This document shows, one piece after another, positions 36,618 through 46,017 of a stretch of 64,000 bases of DNA. Origin of the DNA: Pseudopyrenochaeta lycopersici (taxonomy: Eukaryota; Ascomycota; Dothideomycetes; Pleosporales; Pseudopyrenochaetaceae); NCBI GenBank assembly GCA_003313425.1, contig NHZP01000004.1:1798001-1862000 (forward strand), read 5' to 3'. The translations under genes and the position numbers were made by a program. Every line of letters begins with the position of its first letter. The stretch's first letter is position 1. The notes under the pieces were generated by a model. It made no database searches, was not told the DNA's origin, and was given only the letters and a program-made list of their open reading frames with translations.

Positions 36618-36854
36618 TTCTGCGTGTGATGAAAGGACAATGGCTCGAGTTGCAATTGCGATGAGGGATGGGCGGTGATGGGAGGTTGAGCTTCGGTGCT
36701 CCGGCTTGCAGAACTTCGATGCTTGGCACGTCGGCAAAAGGAAGGACCGACTGTTTACGGTTCAGTTAGCATGGCACGACCCCGCGACATCCCCACCACT
36801 TCATTGACTCTGGAGACTAGACACCCTCGAATTCTTACATTATAGGCCTTTATT
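36618..36854. promoter_or_regulatory. Short divergent promoter ATP18 / SPC19
   Basis: Only 237 bases separate the two ATGs, so the two genes must share one promoter region. I did not identify specific factor sites. Confidence 0.6.
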
Positions 36855-37454
36855 ATGGCTTCTCCGCTTGAAGGTTGCGTAGGATCCCTGCGAAATAGCA
36901 TGCAATTGCTTGATTCATCCATCAACATACTGGATGGGGGCGTGAATGACTTTCCCCGATTAGCAAAAGTACTGCAAACAACACGAGTAAGTATCGCTTG
37001 CTATACTTTCAAAAGGAAGGTGGACACCGTCGTACGTGGAACTGACATCTTGCAACAGCACTTCGAACTCATCTCGGAATCCGACCTGCAAACCGCTCAA
37101 TCCGCGCTTCTCTCAGAGATCCGACCCGAAGTCGATAGCCTCCTCAAACGCGTAGAAAACTACCTCGACAAGCTTGAACGTCGGGAGCAGTCACTAATAG
37201 CCAAATGCGATCTCAACGATGGACGGCTGGGGCGCGATAGCACCAGCGGCGCCAACCCAAGACCAAACAGTGGAGCGGCTCAGCGAAGTACAGGGAAAGC
37301 TATAAGTGCACAGCAAGAGTTGAGGTTCAAGACATTGAGGGCGAAGAAAGATAGGCTGAGTTATGCGGTGGAGACACTGGAATTACAGGCGAAGCAAAGG
37401 GAGAGGCAGTTGAGGATGAGCATGGCTGCGCCGCAGCAATTTTACGACGATTGA
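36855..37454 (+). CDS. SPC19: DASH complex subunit Spc19
   Basis: Two exons, join(36855..36986, 37059..37454), give 175 aa. The start SPLEGCVGSLRNSMQLLDSS followed by INILDGGVNDFPRLAKVLQT is diagnostic of Spc19. After the intron comes HFELISESDLQTAQSALLSE and a coiled coil ending in a basic C-terminal helix. The 72-nt intron has GTAAGT and CAACAG borders, is a multiple of three and has no stop, so an unspliced frame would read 24 extra residues between TTR and HFELI that break the family pattern. Spc19 is part of the DASH ring that couples kinetochores to microtubule ends. Confidence 0.93.
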   Translation: MASPLEGCVGSLRNSMQLLDSSINILDGGVNDFPRLAKVLQTTRVSIACYTFKRKVDTVVRGTDILQQHFELISESDLQTAQSALLSEIRPEVDSLLKRVENYLDKLERREQSLIAKCDLNDGRLGRDSTSGANPRPNSGAAQRSTGKAISAQQELRFKTLRAKKDRLSYAVETLELQAKQRERQLRMSMAAPQQFYDD

Positions 37455-37974
37455 GTGCATTGTTGTAAGCTATGGTCACAGTTATAAGTTGCTAGAAAGG
37501 GTACAAAAACATGGAACAGAGCGCACGTTGATGGCTTAGGATGGCGTTTTGTTATTAAGATACCCCCCCCCCCCCCTGAGACAAACAAGAATTATTTTCA
37601 GAAAATACATTAATAGTCGAAAACGGTGCCGCATTTTGTGAGTTAATTGGCACAGGTAGCGAGTGTTTTGAACGCGAGTCTATTTGTACGGGAGCAATGC
37701 CGTTGATCCAGGCTGGAAATTTTGAGTTGGGTGAAGGCTGTAATGGCGTTACCATATGCTTTCTCCATTCACTCCTGAGCAACCCTTCATTCAAGGCTGA
37801 TCTTGATTCGATTCTCGAGTGCTGTCCGGAAACGATCCATTGGTGCACTACAGCGCTAACTGGGTTGGCGGCCGCTTGTCGGGTAATTTGCCAAGCGCAG
37901 AACTTCGGCCTCACAGATTCAACACCAGCTTCCGGCAGCCCAGCAATTGCATCTTCCCCACCACTCCGTCCATC
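37455..37974. other. Intergenic spacer SPC19 - ATP16
   Basis: 520 bases between two genes on the same strand. It includes the poly-C run listed separately and the ATP16 promoter. Confidence 0.55.
37563..37576. repeat. Homopolymer (C)14
   Basis: Fourteen consecutive C on the + strand, about 110 bases past the SPC19 stop. It is likely to be length-variable or poorly sequenced. Confidence 0.95.
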
Positions 37975-38730
37975 ATGAGCTCCCTTCGCATTGCCAGAGC
38001 CGCTCTCCGTGCGAGGCCTGCCGCCATCGCCCGCCCCCTCCAGCGAAGAGGCTATGCCGAGGTCGCCTCGGACAAGATCAAGCTCTCCCTAGCTCTTCCT
38101 CACCAGGTATGCATCGCCAGCATTTGCGCCAGATCTTAGATACAATCAATTGGATCTTACATTAGAATACTGTTGCTGATCAAATGATATCTAGTCCGTC
38201 TACAAGTCACAGGATGTGTACGTCAATCGCTAGCCCGACCGACACCGGAAGCCGATGCGCGATTACTGACATGAAGACATTGTGTAGCGTCCAGGTCAAC
38301 CTTGCCGCAGAAACCGGCGATATGGGTGTTTTGGCAAACCACGTAGCTTCAATCGAGCAATTGAAGCCTGGTCTGGTCGAGATCATTGAGGAGCAGGGTG
38401 GCAGCAAGCAGTTCTTCCTGTCTGGAGGATTTGCTGTTGTGCAACCTAACTCTGTCCTCAGCATCAACGCTGTTGAAGGATTCCCACTGGAGGATTTCAG
38501 TGCCGAGGTACGAGCAGACAAAGTAGATTCGAGGGGTTGTGGCTAACGTCCTGATAGGCTGTCAGGAACCAGATCGCTGAGGCACAAAAGATTGCCAGCG
38601 GAAGCGGCAGCGAGGCTGACATTGCTGAGGCCAAGATCGAGCTCGAGGTAAGAAATATGATCGACAGACGAAGGAAGGAAGTACTGACAGTTCCTAGGTT
38701 CTCGAGAGCCTGCAGGCAGCATTGAAGTAA
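37975..38730 (+). CDS. ATP16: Mitochondrial F1 ATP synthase delta subunit
   Basis: Five exons, join(37975..38106, 38195..38217, 38288..38507, 38558..38647, 38698..38730), give 165 aa. The N-terminus MSSLRIARAALRARPAAIAR is an Arg/Ala-rich mitochondrial presequence, cut before about YAEVASDKIKLSLALPHQ. Exon 2 (23 nt) gives SVYKSQDV. The beta-sandwich follows (VQVNLAAETGDMGVLANHV, QLKPGLVEI, KQFFLSGGFAVVQPNSVLS) and then the C-terminal helical hairpin (AVRNQIAEAQKIASGSGSEA, AKIELEVLESLQAALK). The delta subunit belongs to the central stalk with gamma and epsilon and joins F1 to the c-ring. Phases are exact through all four introns. Confidence 0.95.
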
Positions 38731-39090
38731 ATGTGTAAATAGCGTCCTTTGAGCACGACACGTGTGGTATGTACAGTATCAGGTACGGAGCATGCGTACT
38801 TTCCGTGCGCACAAGATAGAAGGTGCTTCTTGAGCCAGACTAAACACTTCAAATATTTGTCTGTTCCACTTCGTCTTCCGTCTTCCTATTATTTACTACC
38901 TGGATTGCGTGCACTCAGATCCGCCATCAGCTCTACCACTACCTTCTATTTCTATTTCTATCGTTCTAAACTTCCTTGCATCACTTCTCATTGTCCTAGT
39001 AATCCTATATTGGAAGCAAATTCACCGTCAACCAATAGTGCCCAACAGCCGAGGATACGCACTTGTCTTACTCTTTGACTAACAATTCAC
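38731..39090. other. Spacer upstream of the giant frame
   Basis: 360 bases with no gene. It is pyrimidine-rich on the + strand (38870-38960), as is common just upstream of fungal start codons. Confidence 0.55.
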
Positions 39091-42000
39091 ATGTCCTACG
39101 CCTTTGGGCAGCCGGCGTCATGCTCCGCATCTCGTTCAATTGACACAAAACACCACGAACAGAGTCGGCAACCATCAATTCGCACTCCGCAGCCTCATTT
39201 CAGGGTTCCTGGAGTCACACGAAATACCCATGAACACGAGCAATTACAACCAAACTTCACTCGACGCAAGGTATCTAATCTGCAAGCACTGAATAAGAAA
39301 CAGCAGGCCACCGAACCTCAACTGTCCTCACCAGAACACAGCTCACCTGCATACTTGCGGGGCAAAAACCCCTACGGCCGAGTCGTGGACAATGTCGAGC
39401 ACCCTTATCGAGAACCGAGGCATGCGGCAATAACAGATGGATCACCTTCCCAAGTTAATTCCAGTATTAAAGGTCGACCACGAACATCCGGGTCTCTCCA
39501 TTTCAAGACACGGCTTGCACCAGTTGAGCCTGAGCGAACGCTGGTTACGCCGGCTCCTCGACCGCCACTAGCAACTACAAGACAATTACAAAAACCTGTC
39601 TCGGTGCAAGCTGCGAAGATCTTCTTTGAGACCAATGCCTGCCAAAATCGATCAGCTCTTTTCCCGCCTGCAGGAGCTACAGGAGCTACCGCCATCGCCG
39701 AAGGTGCGCCGATCAAAAAGCCGGCACAGGATCATCAGCGATTTGGGCCTCCCCTTAACAAATCGACATATATTTTGAGCCCAACAAAAGCACAAGCATC
39801 ACATACAGAACAGCCTGGAGAGGCTTCACCACTACCAGGTCCCCGACGACAGGTTACGCAACTCGATACTTCTCAGCGTGTGAACCCATTTGTGCGACAT
39901 AAAGCGGAGCCAACGGCTCCCAAAGCTATGGTGCGAGCTCCCATAGCTGTCTCGAGTCCACGTAATCATGGAGATGTGCAATCCGGGTCTGATATCGAGC
40001 TCGAGTTGAGTGGCCGCAGGAAGTCAACTAATATCTTTAAAAGTACACATGGTGACTTAAGACCGCTCAGCTTCGGGCTACGCGCGGTCGAAGACAGCCC
40101 ACAGTCAGAAGAATGTTCCAACGCACATTTTCTCACTATTGAAAAGACGAGACAATTAAATCAACGTCGAAGTTCTGAAGACACTGTGAAACGTCATTCT
40201 ACCCACAGGTCGATCTCGTTTGCCCAGATTGAGGGTGCCGGAGTATTTGAAGATGCTAAGTTACCACATGAAACTCGGCGTTCTGAGTTTGGTTACAACG
40301 ATCGAGATGCTATAACAGATGACAAACCGTTGCCTTCGAGGCAACTTCGGCGTCGTAGATCGCGCAGTGCTCCTCTCATAGAAGGAGCCATGTCTGGCAA
40401 GGGGGTCGCAAGGCGAAGCTCTACGAAGTTTTTGACTACAGACTTGGACGGAAGTTCCGACATCTACTATGACAGTCTTGGTGAGCATGCCGATGTTCGA
40501 AGTAAAGACGAAGACACCGCTGCAAGAGGTCTGAGCCATGACGGTTCAAGCTCCAATCCTAGTCTTTCTCGACGCAGTACCGCCCCTGGACGTGTTCCAA
40601 TAGCCAATATTGGAATACAAGCAGGCTATCATGACATCGAGGTCCCAGGCCATGTCGATATGCGTGGTGGATACGGACGGCGCCAGACACAGGATTTTGG
40701 CTTTCCTGGCGCGCGAATAAAGCCACGCAGAACATTTAGAACTTACAAACCACTTGATGACCCTGATAGTTGGATCAAACGCGCCTGTGGGCATTTTTCC
40801 TCCTTGAACAAGGGCGAAGTCCGTGAGCCTGCGTACAATATGAGCTGTCAACAATGCTCAGCCAACACCACAGTACCTATCCCACGATCATTTCATCGCC
40901 ACCAGGCAAGGAGAGGAGCCGTAACTGACTCATCCACCTCGAATTCTTCTTGTTCGAAGAATTCTAGAAATGCCTGCGGACGCAACGTGGCGCGCCGTCA
41001 GCACCACTCCGAGTGCATGCCAGCTGACAAGTATGGTGACACCTTTGCGAAAGATTTAGGATACATAATCGATGCCATTCTAGACGAACATGCGAACACA
41101 TTGCAGGGCGTCATTAACAACATCAAACACAGCCAACCAAGTATCACACAGCTTCGAAAAGTATCCAACGATCTTGTTCAGCGGTCTCAAGCGGCCGGAG
41201 CGTGTTTTCACCCATGTCACGCTTCTCGTCGACCTCCATGTACTCATGAAGCAATGTGTCAACCGGTCTGCCAACCATGTCAATCACTTGAACCTGTCTG
41301 TGGATCCTTCTATCATCGTACTTGCAAACCGCGAGTCTGCGAATGGATGCCACCTTGTCCATACGTCCCACCTAAGGTAGCCGAAAAGCTCAACGTCGGA
41401 ATGCCTGGGCAACTGATTCCGAACTTAAATGATTCTCGAATCAGTCTGCGGGAGTCTATTAAATCAGCTCCCCAGCTGGTTGATTTGGTCAATTCTGCTG
41501 CAGACGATCTCGGCGTCGATCTTGACAGCAGACCTACCGCGAAAGACGAAGAACTATTCCTTAATGCATCTACGGAAAATATATCTCGGGCTTCCGTGCC
41601 GTCACGTCAAACTTCTTCGCCGAAGACTGTACTGGAAAGGATCGTCGAAGGGGAACAGCCTAGTGAGGACGTCTGGCTGCAACAAACTCGTAGACATCTC
41701 ACAGAACTTTCAGAAGCGCGTACGCAGCTTATGGATGAGCTTGATTCTATCGCTGAAGACCTCGGCATTCAGCTCCAGGAGCGTCGTGTTTCCGAACCTG
41801 AATTCAACCCCATGCAGAGAGTTCTAAGCAAGCTCTCAACAGGATTATCAAGACGATCCACACGCCTCAGGAATAAGTCCTTCGATTCAGTTGCAGAGGA
41901 GATACCCCGAATGATTGACCAGCAGATCAACGAAAGGCGTCTCAAACGTGTACTCAGCCGCATCTCAGCTCAGTCGAGAAATATGTCAGCAGTTACGCAG

Positions 42001-45000
42001 GCATTTGATGACGATGAGGAAATTTCACCAGATGAGATACAATATTGGCTTGAAATAGCGCAGACTGAGTTGCCAGCTGCAATTGACTCTATTACAACGG
42101 TTTTGGAGACATTGCCAGCGCTGGACTTTGAACCGGAGTACGAGGAGCAGTTTCAGCGGTCATACGAAAAGCTTTACGAGCCTGGGCTTAATTGTGATGA
42201 AGAGAGCATGTCCGAGTTCTATGAAGGGGATGTTAGAAGTTCGCCACGTCGTTCATACACAGAGCCTATAAACAAACTGCAAGATCGCATTGCAAAGCTT
42301 GAACGCCAATTAAGAAGAAGCTCGTTGCAGGCTGCCTTACCTCAATATGAAGAAAATAACTCTAGCAGTCCAGTGGAGCATCAATTAGTCTCCAATCAAA
42401 GACAATTGGAGCCATCTGTTCAGAGAATCGCTGGTGGGGAGCCTGAAGAAGAGCAAGTCGCTATAGAACAAATTGCACCCAGACAAGCCACGATGCAATC
42501 TTTCTCGAAACCCGAGCTAATACCAAAAGGTAAACCGGAATTCAGCAACTTCTCTTCGGAAGTATATGAAGACGAAGCTCGTGGGCCTGAGCCTGAAAGG
42601 GCACTATTGACCGAGCGCATCCCTAGCTGGCGTACGTCTTCTAGAGCAACTCGCCAACCCAATATAGACCCAGAACGAACATTTTCATTCATCTCACCAG
42701 TGACAAGTGAGCCTGAAGATTCTGTGTTTCCAAGGGAACAGAAGCTTGCCCAAACGGAGTTCGAAATTCTTTCAGAAGAGCCAACAAGACGGAATGCATC
42801 TTCAAGACCATCTATGAGCCTTTTGGCAGACCGAATCAAGTTATCCACGTTTTCGCCTTCACCTGAGCCGCTGATTTACCGAACATCTGCTAGGAAATCT
42901 ACAATCGTTCCATCTGGGGAACTTGCTATGAGAGGGTTTCAGGACGCAACATTGTCCACATTTGACCAAGACGTCTCCGGGGGATCTGTCGTAGGATCGC
43001 AACCCAGTGACTTGAATGAGACGGAAGAAAGCAATTTGCAACCATCAATGGAACGTATTCACAAGGCGACTACTTTGGCATTGGCTAATCAATACCGGGA
43101 GACCATGAAATCGCCTGTATCTGTGTCTTCTATCTCAGAGGTGGTCGTCGAGGATGTCGCAGAACTGCCTGTGGATTCGCGCCCGGTGATGCGGCCGCCA
43201 ACACGGAAAACAAACATACCTTGGACAGAACAAGAATCTGGGCCTCCCGTGATGAGGATGGCTCGCTCAATGAGTCAGCCAACTCATAGTAACCCAATAT
43301 CCGAAGTTGAGTCTGATCCTGGACCTGCTGTCATTGTGATGACCGGTGCTGCCCCTCGCCTGTCAACACAACAAAACGTTTTTACACATGACTCTGAACC
43401 GGGTTTTGGGACTCCAGTGACGATAATATCTCGTTCGATGACACAAAGGAGTCGCAAACAGTCCATAAATCTTCCTTCGCCAATACTAGAGGAAGCCTAC
43501 GAAGGGCGAAACACCTTTCATATTGCAACGCGGCCGCCAAACCATAGGGCCACAGAACCGACTGTCACACGATCAGATGAACAGGAAAGATTTGAACGGC
43601 CTGTAATGCGTATAGCACGGACAGCCACAGTGCCTCTGCCACCTACCCCAGAATCAGTATCTGAGGCGTTAGTGGAGGAGGTTGACGAACCGTCGTCAGG
43701 GCCAATTTTGCGAACAACTACCATTTGGCATCATAATTCTCCCGAAGATGTGATTAGAAAGCTGGCCACTCGAGGACGGAGAGAGCCACTGGAGATACCG
43801 CCTGCACCTCCTTCATCGCCGTCAACAGTAGAAGAGCTTGTTCTTCCGTCTCGACAGGCAACAGTCTTTATGAAAGATGAAGTTTCGGAAGTGGGCTCTG
43901 AAGAATGCCAGCCAATGCCTCTTCCAATCTCTCGAGCTGCCAGTATACCCCCAAGAGTGCAAAGCTTCGTGCCTGCAACCCAACAGCATCTAACAGCTAC
44001 AATGCGTCGCCGAACTACTGCCAGACAGCAGTTTACTCACCCAGAGCAAATGCTTCTGCCTGAATCGTTTCCTTTGTACTCTCTGGAACCATCGCTGGTA
44101 TCAGAGGAGCCCAATGAGTCACCTGCAGATGAGTTTGGGCCCGATGAATTCGTTGCACCGGTTGAAAAGATTCAGCAATCAAATACAAATTACGAACATC
44201 TCCCAAAGGACAATGTTTCACGACCATCGATAGAGAGACGTGTGTCTGCGTCGAGGCCCTTATTCTCACCCGAGAGTCGTACCACAACCATGTCGAGACA
44301 GCCTACTCTCGCTGAGCGGCGCGCGACATTTGAGCCTTCAAGGCAGTCTACGAATATAACTGGTGCTCCAACTGTCGAGTCATTATTGCCTAACCTCTCA
44401 AGAATCACCACGTGGCAACCTAACATTTTGAGTCGCAACAGTACAGAGGGAGTTTTGAAGCAGGCTGGAAGACGACCGAGCGAGCCTGAGATGATCCCAC
44501 TTCCAGTCTCAAGGCAGCCGACGAGAAATCTTTCAGACAAGCCTTCTCCAGAATTACCTGAGTATGAGGTTCAAGATTTTATCCAGCACAATGTCGACGA
44601 TAACCTGGAGGACGAAGGGCCGATTATTAAGCGCCAGGCCACACGTCTGCCTACTGTGACCAGAAACAAGCCAGCCACAATTCTCCCCGAAAATCTTGAA
44701 GAACCCAATAGTCTCGAGCGTCAAGTAATGAGACAAGTGACATTGCCATCAGATCAAGTTTATGCGGAAGGCGAGTTTGCAATACCTGCCAAAAGGGACA
44801 GACAAGCCACTGCGCAAACACTCACTCATCGATCGACCTACATGGAATCAAATCAATGGCTAGAAGAAAATCCTGAACAATTTGATTCAATAACTAGCAG
44901 CACTTCAGGAGCCACAGCTATCGCCAACTCCAGCCGTCAAAGTATGACGCGCATAGCTGTCAAGCTTGAACGTAAGATGACCACAAGGGAAAGACAAGCT

Positions 45001-46017
45001 TCTTCATCGAGCGAAAAAGAATCTGAAAGTGTTCCTCGAGTACCGAAACAGCGTAGAACAACACAGCTTTCGACGGTGTCGGCTGAGTTCTCGGAGCCTG
45101 AGGAGGCAGTTTGCAACGAGGCCTCTTCTGTTTATTCTGAATTAGAATCAGCGACAGAACCAAAACTGAGACATGAAGCTGCTTCTGAATTCGAAAGTGC
45201 GCCTGGTATCATTCAGAAAGCATATTCTGGACGGGTATATCGAGCATCCACTCAATCGCTTGATGCTGACGTACTAAACGCCCCGTCGCGAAATTCAACC
45301 TTGTCTACTGAAGCCTGGAAAGGTGAGCAGCCCGTGCCCATTACGATCTCTCGCAAAGCTACCGTAGTAGCAAGTCAACCTTCACATCCGCCAAAATTAT
45401 CTACACGACGCTTAACCATCCGCGAAAGGACTCCTTCAGAATCAGAAATTCTGACGGGTGAGAACCCTTTAGTTGCAGTATCACACAAAACCACTCATCG
45501 GCCAATGGATCTTGCTCGACAGCCTACAACAATAATGAAGAAGGTGGCTTCGCCTCCAGATTCTGCGGGGCTTCCAACAAGACAATCAACCACCCGCAAG
45601 GAGAGTCGGTCTGCGTTCACTACTGTAGGCAGAATGGCACAAGGCGATCCGAAGTCCGAGCCAGAGCCCAGCGGTGGAGAAGATCTTTCTCAAGAATTGA
45701 CTGCAGAATACGAGCCGCTGGTAGATCTCTCTACGCAAGAAGAGTCCATGGTTCTATCCCGCAAGCATACTGCTGTTTCCAAAAAGCCAACTCATGTACT
45801 GACTAAGCTATTAGTTCCAGTAGATGATGAACCTACTCTTGTAGTAAGCCATGCTTCAACACTTTCTTCCCGTCAACCAACCAAAGATCCTGTCGCTACA
45901 ATCCCCATCCCAAAACAGGGAGATAATCCGCATGAGCCAGCAACTGAGCGAGACCCTCACCCACGCTTTGCATACTCGTCCTTGCTCGATAGACCGCTTG
46001 CTGTGTACGATGTCTAG
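39091..46017 (+). CDS. Very large, mostly disordered protein of unknown function (N-terminal 2308 aa)
   Basis: One uninterrupted frame from ATG 39091 to TAG 46015-46017. I do not recognise the family. Residues 1-540 are Ser/Arg/Pro-rich and disordered. Residues 561-589 hold Cys566-x-His568-x17-Cys586-x2-Cys589, a possible zinc site. Residues 640-700 look helical. Residues 705-756 contain ten cysteines (CFHPC, PVCQPC, CEWMPPC). Residues 780-1070 carry several acidic helical stretches (VDLVNSAADDLGVDL, LMDELDSIAEDLGIQL). From about residue 1380 to 2290 a short motif recurs, roughly acidic-(G)P-[VIL]-x-[IVM]-[SA]-[RH]-x-[AST]-[ST], for example PVMRMARSMSQ, PVTIISRSMTQ, PVMRIARTAT, PITISRKAT. The frame continues without another stop for 2.4 kb beyond the TAG (next entry). 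Likely a scaffold or phosphoprotein; this is inference from composition only. Confidence 0.7.
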   Translation: MSYAFGQPASCSASRSIDTKHHEQSRQPSIRTPQPHFRVPGVTRNTHEHEQLQPNFTRRKVSNLQALNKKQQATEPQLSSPEHSSPAYLRGKNPYGRVVDNVEHPYREPRHAAITDGSPSQVNSSIKGRPRTSGSLHFKTRLAPVEPERTLVTPAPRPPLATTRQLQKPVSVQAAKIFFETNACQNRSALFPPAGATGATAIAEGAPIKKPAQDHQRFGPPLNKSTYILSPTKAQASHTEQPGEASPLPGPRRQVTQLDTSQRVNPFVRHKAEPTAPKAMVRAPIAVSSPRNHGDVQSGSDIELELSGRRKSTNIFKSTHGDLRPLSFGLRAVEDSPQSEECSNAHFLTIEKTRQLNQRRSSEDTVKRHSTHRSISFAQIEGAGVFEDAKLPHETRRSEFGYNDRDAITDDKPLPSRQLRRRRSRSAPLIEGAMSGKGVARRSSTKFLTTDLDGSSDIYYDSLGEHADVRSKDEDTAARGLSHDGSSSNPSLSRRSTAPGRVPIANIGIQAGYHDIEVPGHVDMRGGYGRRQTQDFGFPGARIKPRRTFRTYKPLDDPDSWIKRACGHFSSLNKGEVREPAYNMSCQQCSANTTVPIPRSFHRHQARRGAVTDSSTSNSSCSKNSRNACGRNVARRQHHSECMPADKYGDTFAKDLGYIIDAILDEHANTLQGVINNIKHSQPSITQLRKVSNDLVQRSQAAGACFHPCHASRRPPCTHEAMCQPVCQPCQSLEPVCGSFYHRTCKPRVCEWMPPCPYVPPKVAEKLNVGMPGQLIPNLNDSRISLRESIKSAPQLVDLVNSAADDLGVDLDSRPTAKDEELFLNASTENISRASVPSRQTSSPKTVLERIVEGEQPSEDVWLQQTRRHLTELSEARTQLMDELDSIAEDLGIQLQERRVSEPEFNPMQRVLSKLSTGLSRRSTRLRNKSFDSVAEEIPRMIDQQINERRLKRVLSRISAQSRNMSAVTQAFDDDEEISPDEIQYWLEIAQTELPAAIDSITTVLETLPALDFEPEYEEQFQRSYEKLYEPGLNCDEESMSEFYEGDVRSSPRRSYTEPINKLQDRIAKLERQLRRSSLQAALPQYEENNSSSPVEHQLVSNQRQLEPSVQRIAGGEPEEEQVAIEQIAPRQATMQSFSKPELIPKGKPEFSNFSSEVYEDEARGPEPERALLTERIPSWRTSSRATRQPNIDPERTFSFISPVTSEPEDSVFPREQKLAQTEFEILSEEPTRRNASSRPSMSLLADRIKLSTFSPSPEPLIYRTSARKSTIVPSGELAMRGFQDATLSTFDQDVSGGSVVGSQPSDLNETEESNLQPSMERIHKATTLALANQYRETMKSPVSVSSISEVVVEDVAELPVDSRPVMRPPTRKTNIPWTEQESGPPVMRMARSMSQPTHSNPISEVESDPGPAVIVMTGAAPRLSTQQNVFTHDSEPGFGTPVTIISRSMTQRSRKQSINLPSPILEEAYEGRNTFHIATRPPNHRATEPTVTRSDEQERFERPVMRIARTATVPLPPTPESVSEALVEEVDEPSSGPILRTTTIWHHNSPEDVIRKLATRGRREPLEIPPAPPSSPSTVEELVLPSRQATVFMKDEVSEVGSEECQPMPLPISRAASIPPRVQSFVPATQQHLTATMRRRTTARQQFTHPEQMLLPESFPLYSLEPSLVSEEPNESPADEFGPDEFVAPVEKIQQSNTNYEHLPKDNVSRPSIERRVSASRPLFSPESRTTTMSRQPTLAERRATFEPSRQSTNITGAPTVESLLPNLSRITTWQPNILSRNSTEGVLKQAGRRPSEPEMIPLPVSRQPTRNLSDKPSPELPEYEVQDFIQHNVDDNLEDEGPIIKRQATRLPTVTRNKPATILPENLEEPNSLERQVMRQVTLPSDQVYAEGEFAIPAKRDRQATAQTLTHRSTYMESNQWLEENPEQFDSITSSTSGATAIANSSRQSMTRIAVKLERKMTTRERQASSSSEKESESVPRVPKQRRTTQLSTVSAEFSEPEEAVCNEASSVYSELESATEPKLRHEAASEFESAPGIIQKAYSGRVYRASTQSLDADVLNAPSRNSTLSTEAWKGEQPVPITISRKATVVASQPSHPPKLSTRRLTIRERTPSESEILTGENPLVAVSHKTTHRPMDLARQPTTIMKKVASPPDSAGLPTRQSTTRKESRSAFTTVGRMAQGDPKSEPEPSGGEDLSQELTAEYEPLVDLSTQEESMVLSRKHTAVSKKPTHVLTKLLVPVDDEPTLVVSHASTLSSRQPTKDPVATIPIPKQGDNPHEPATERDPHPRFAYSSLLDRPLAVYDV

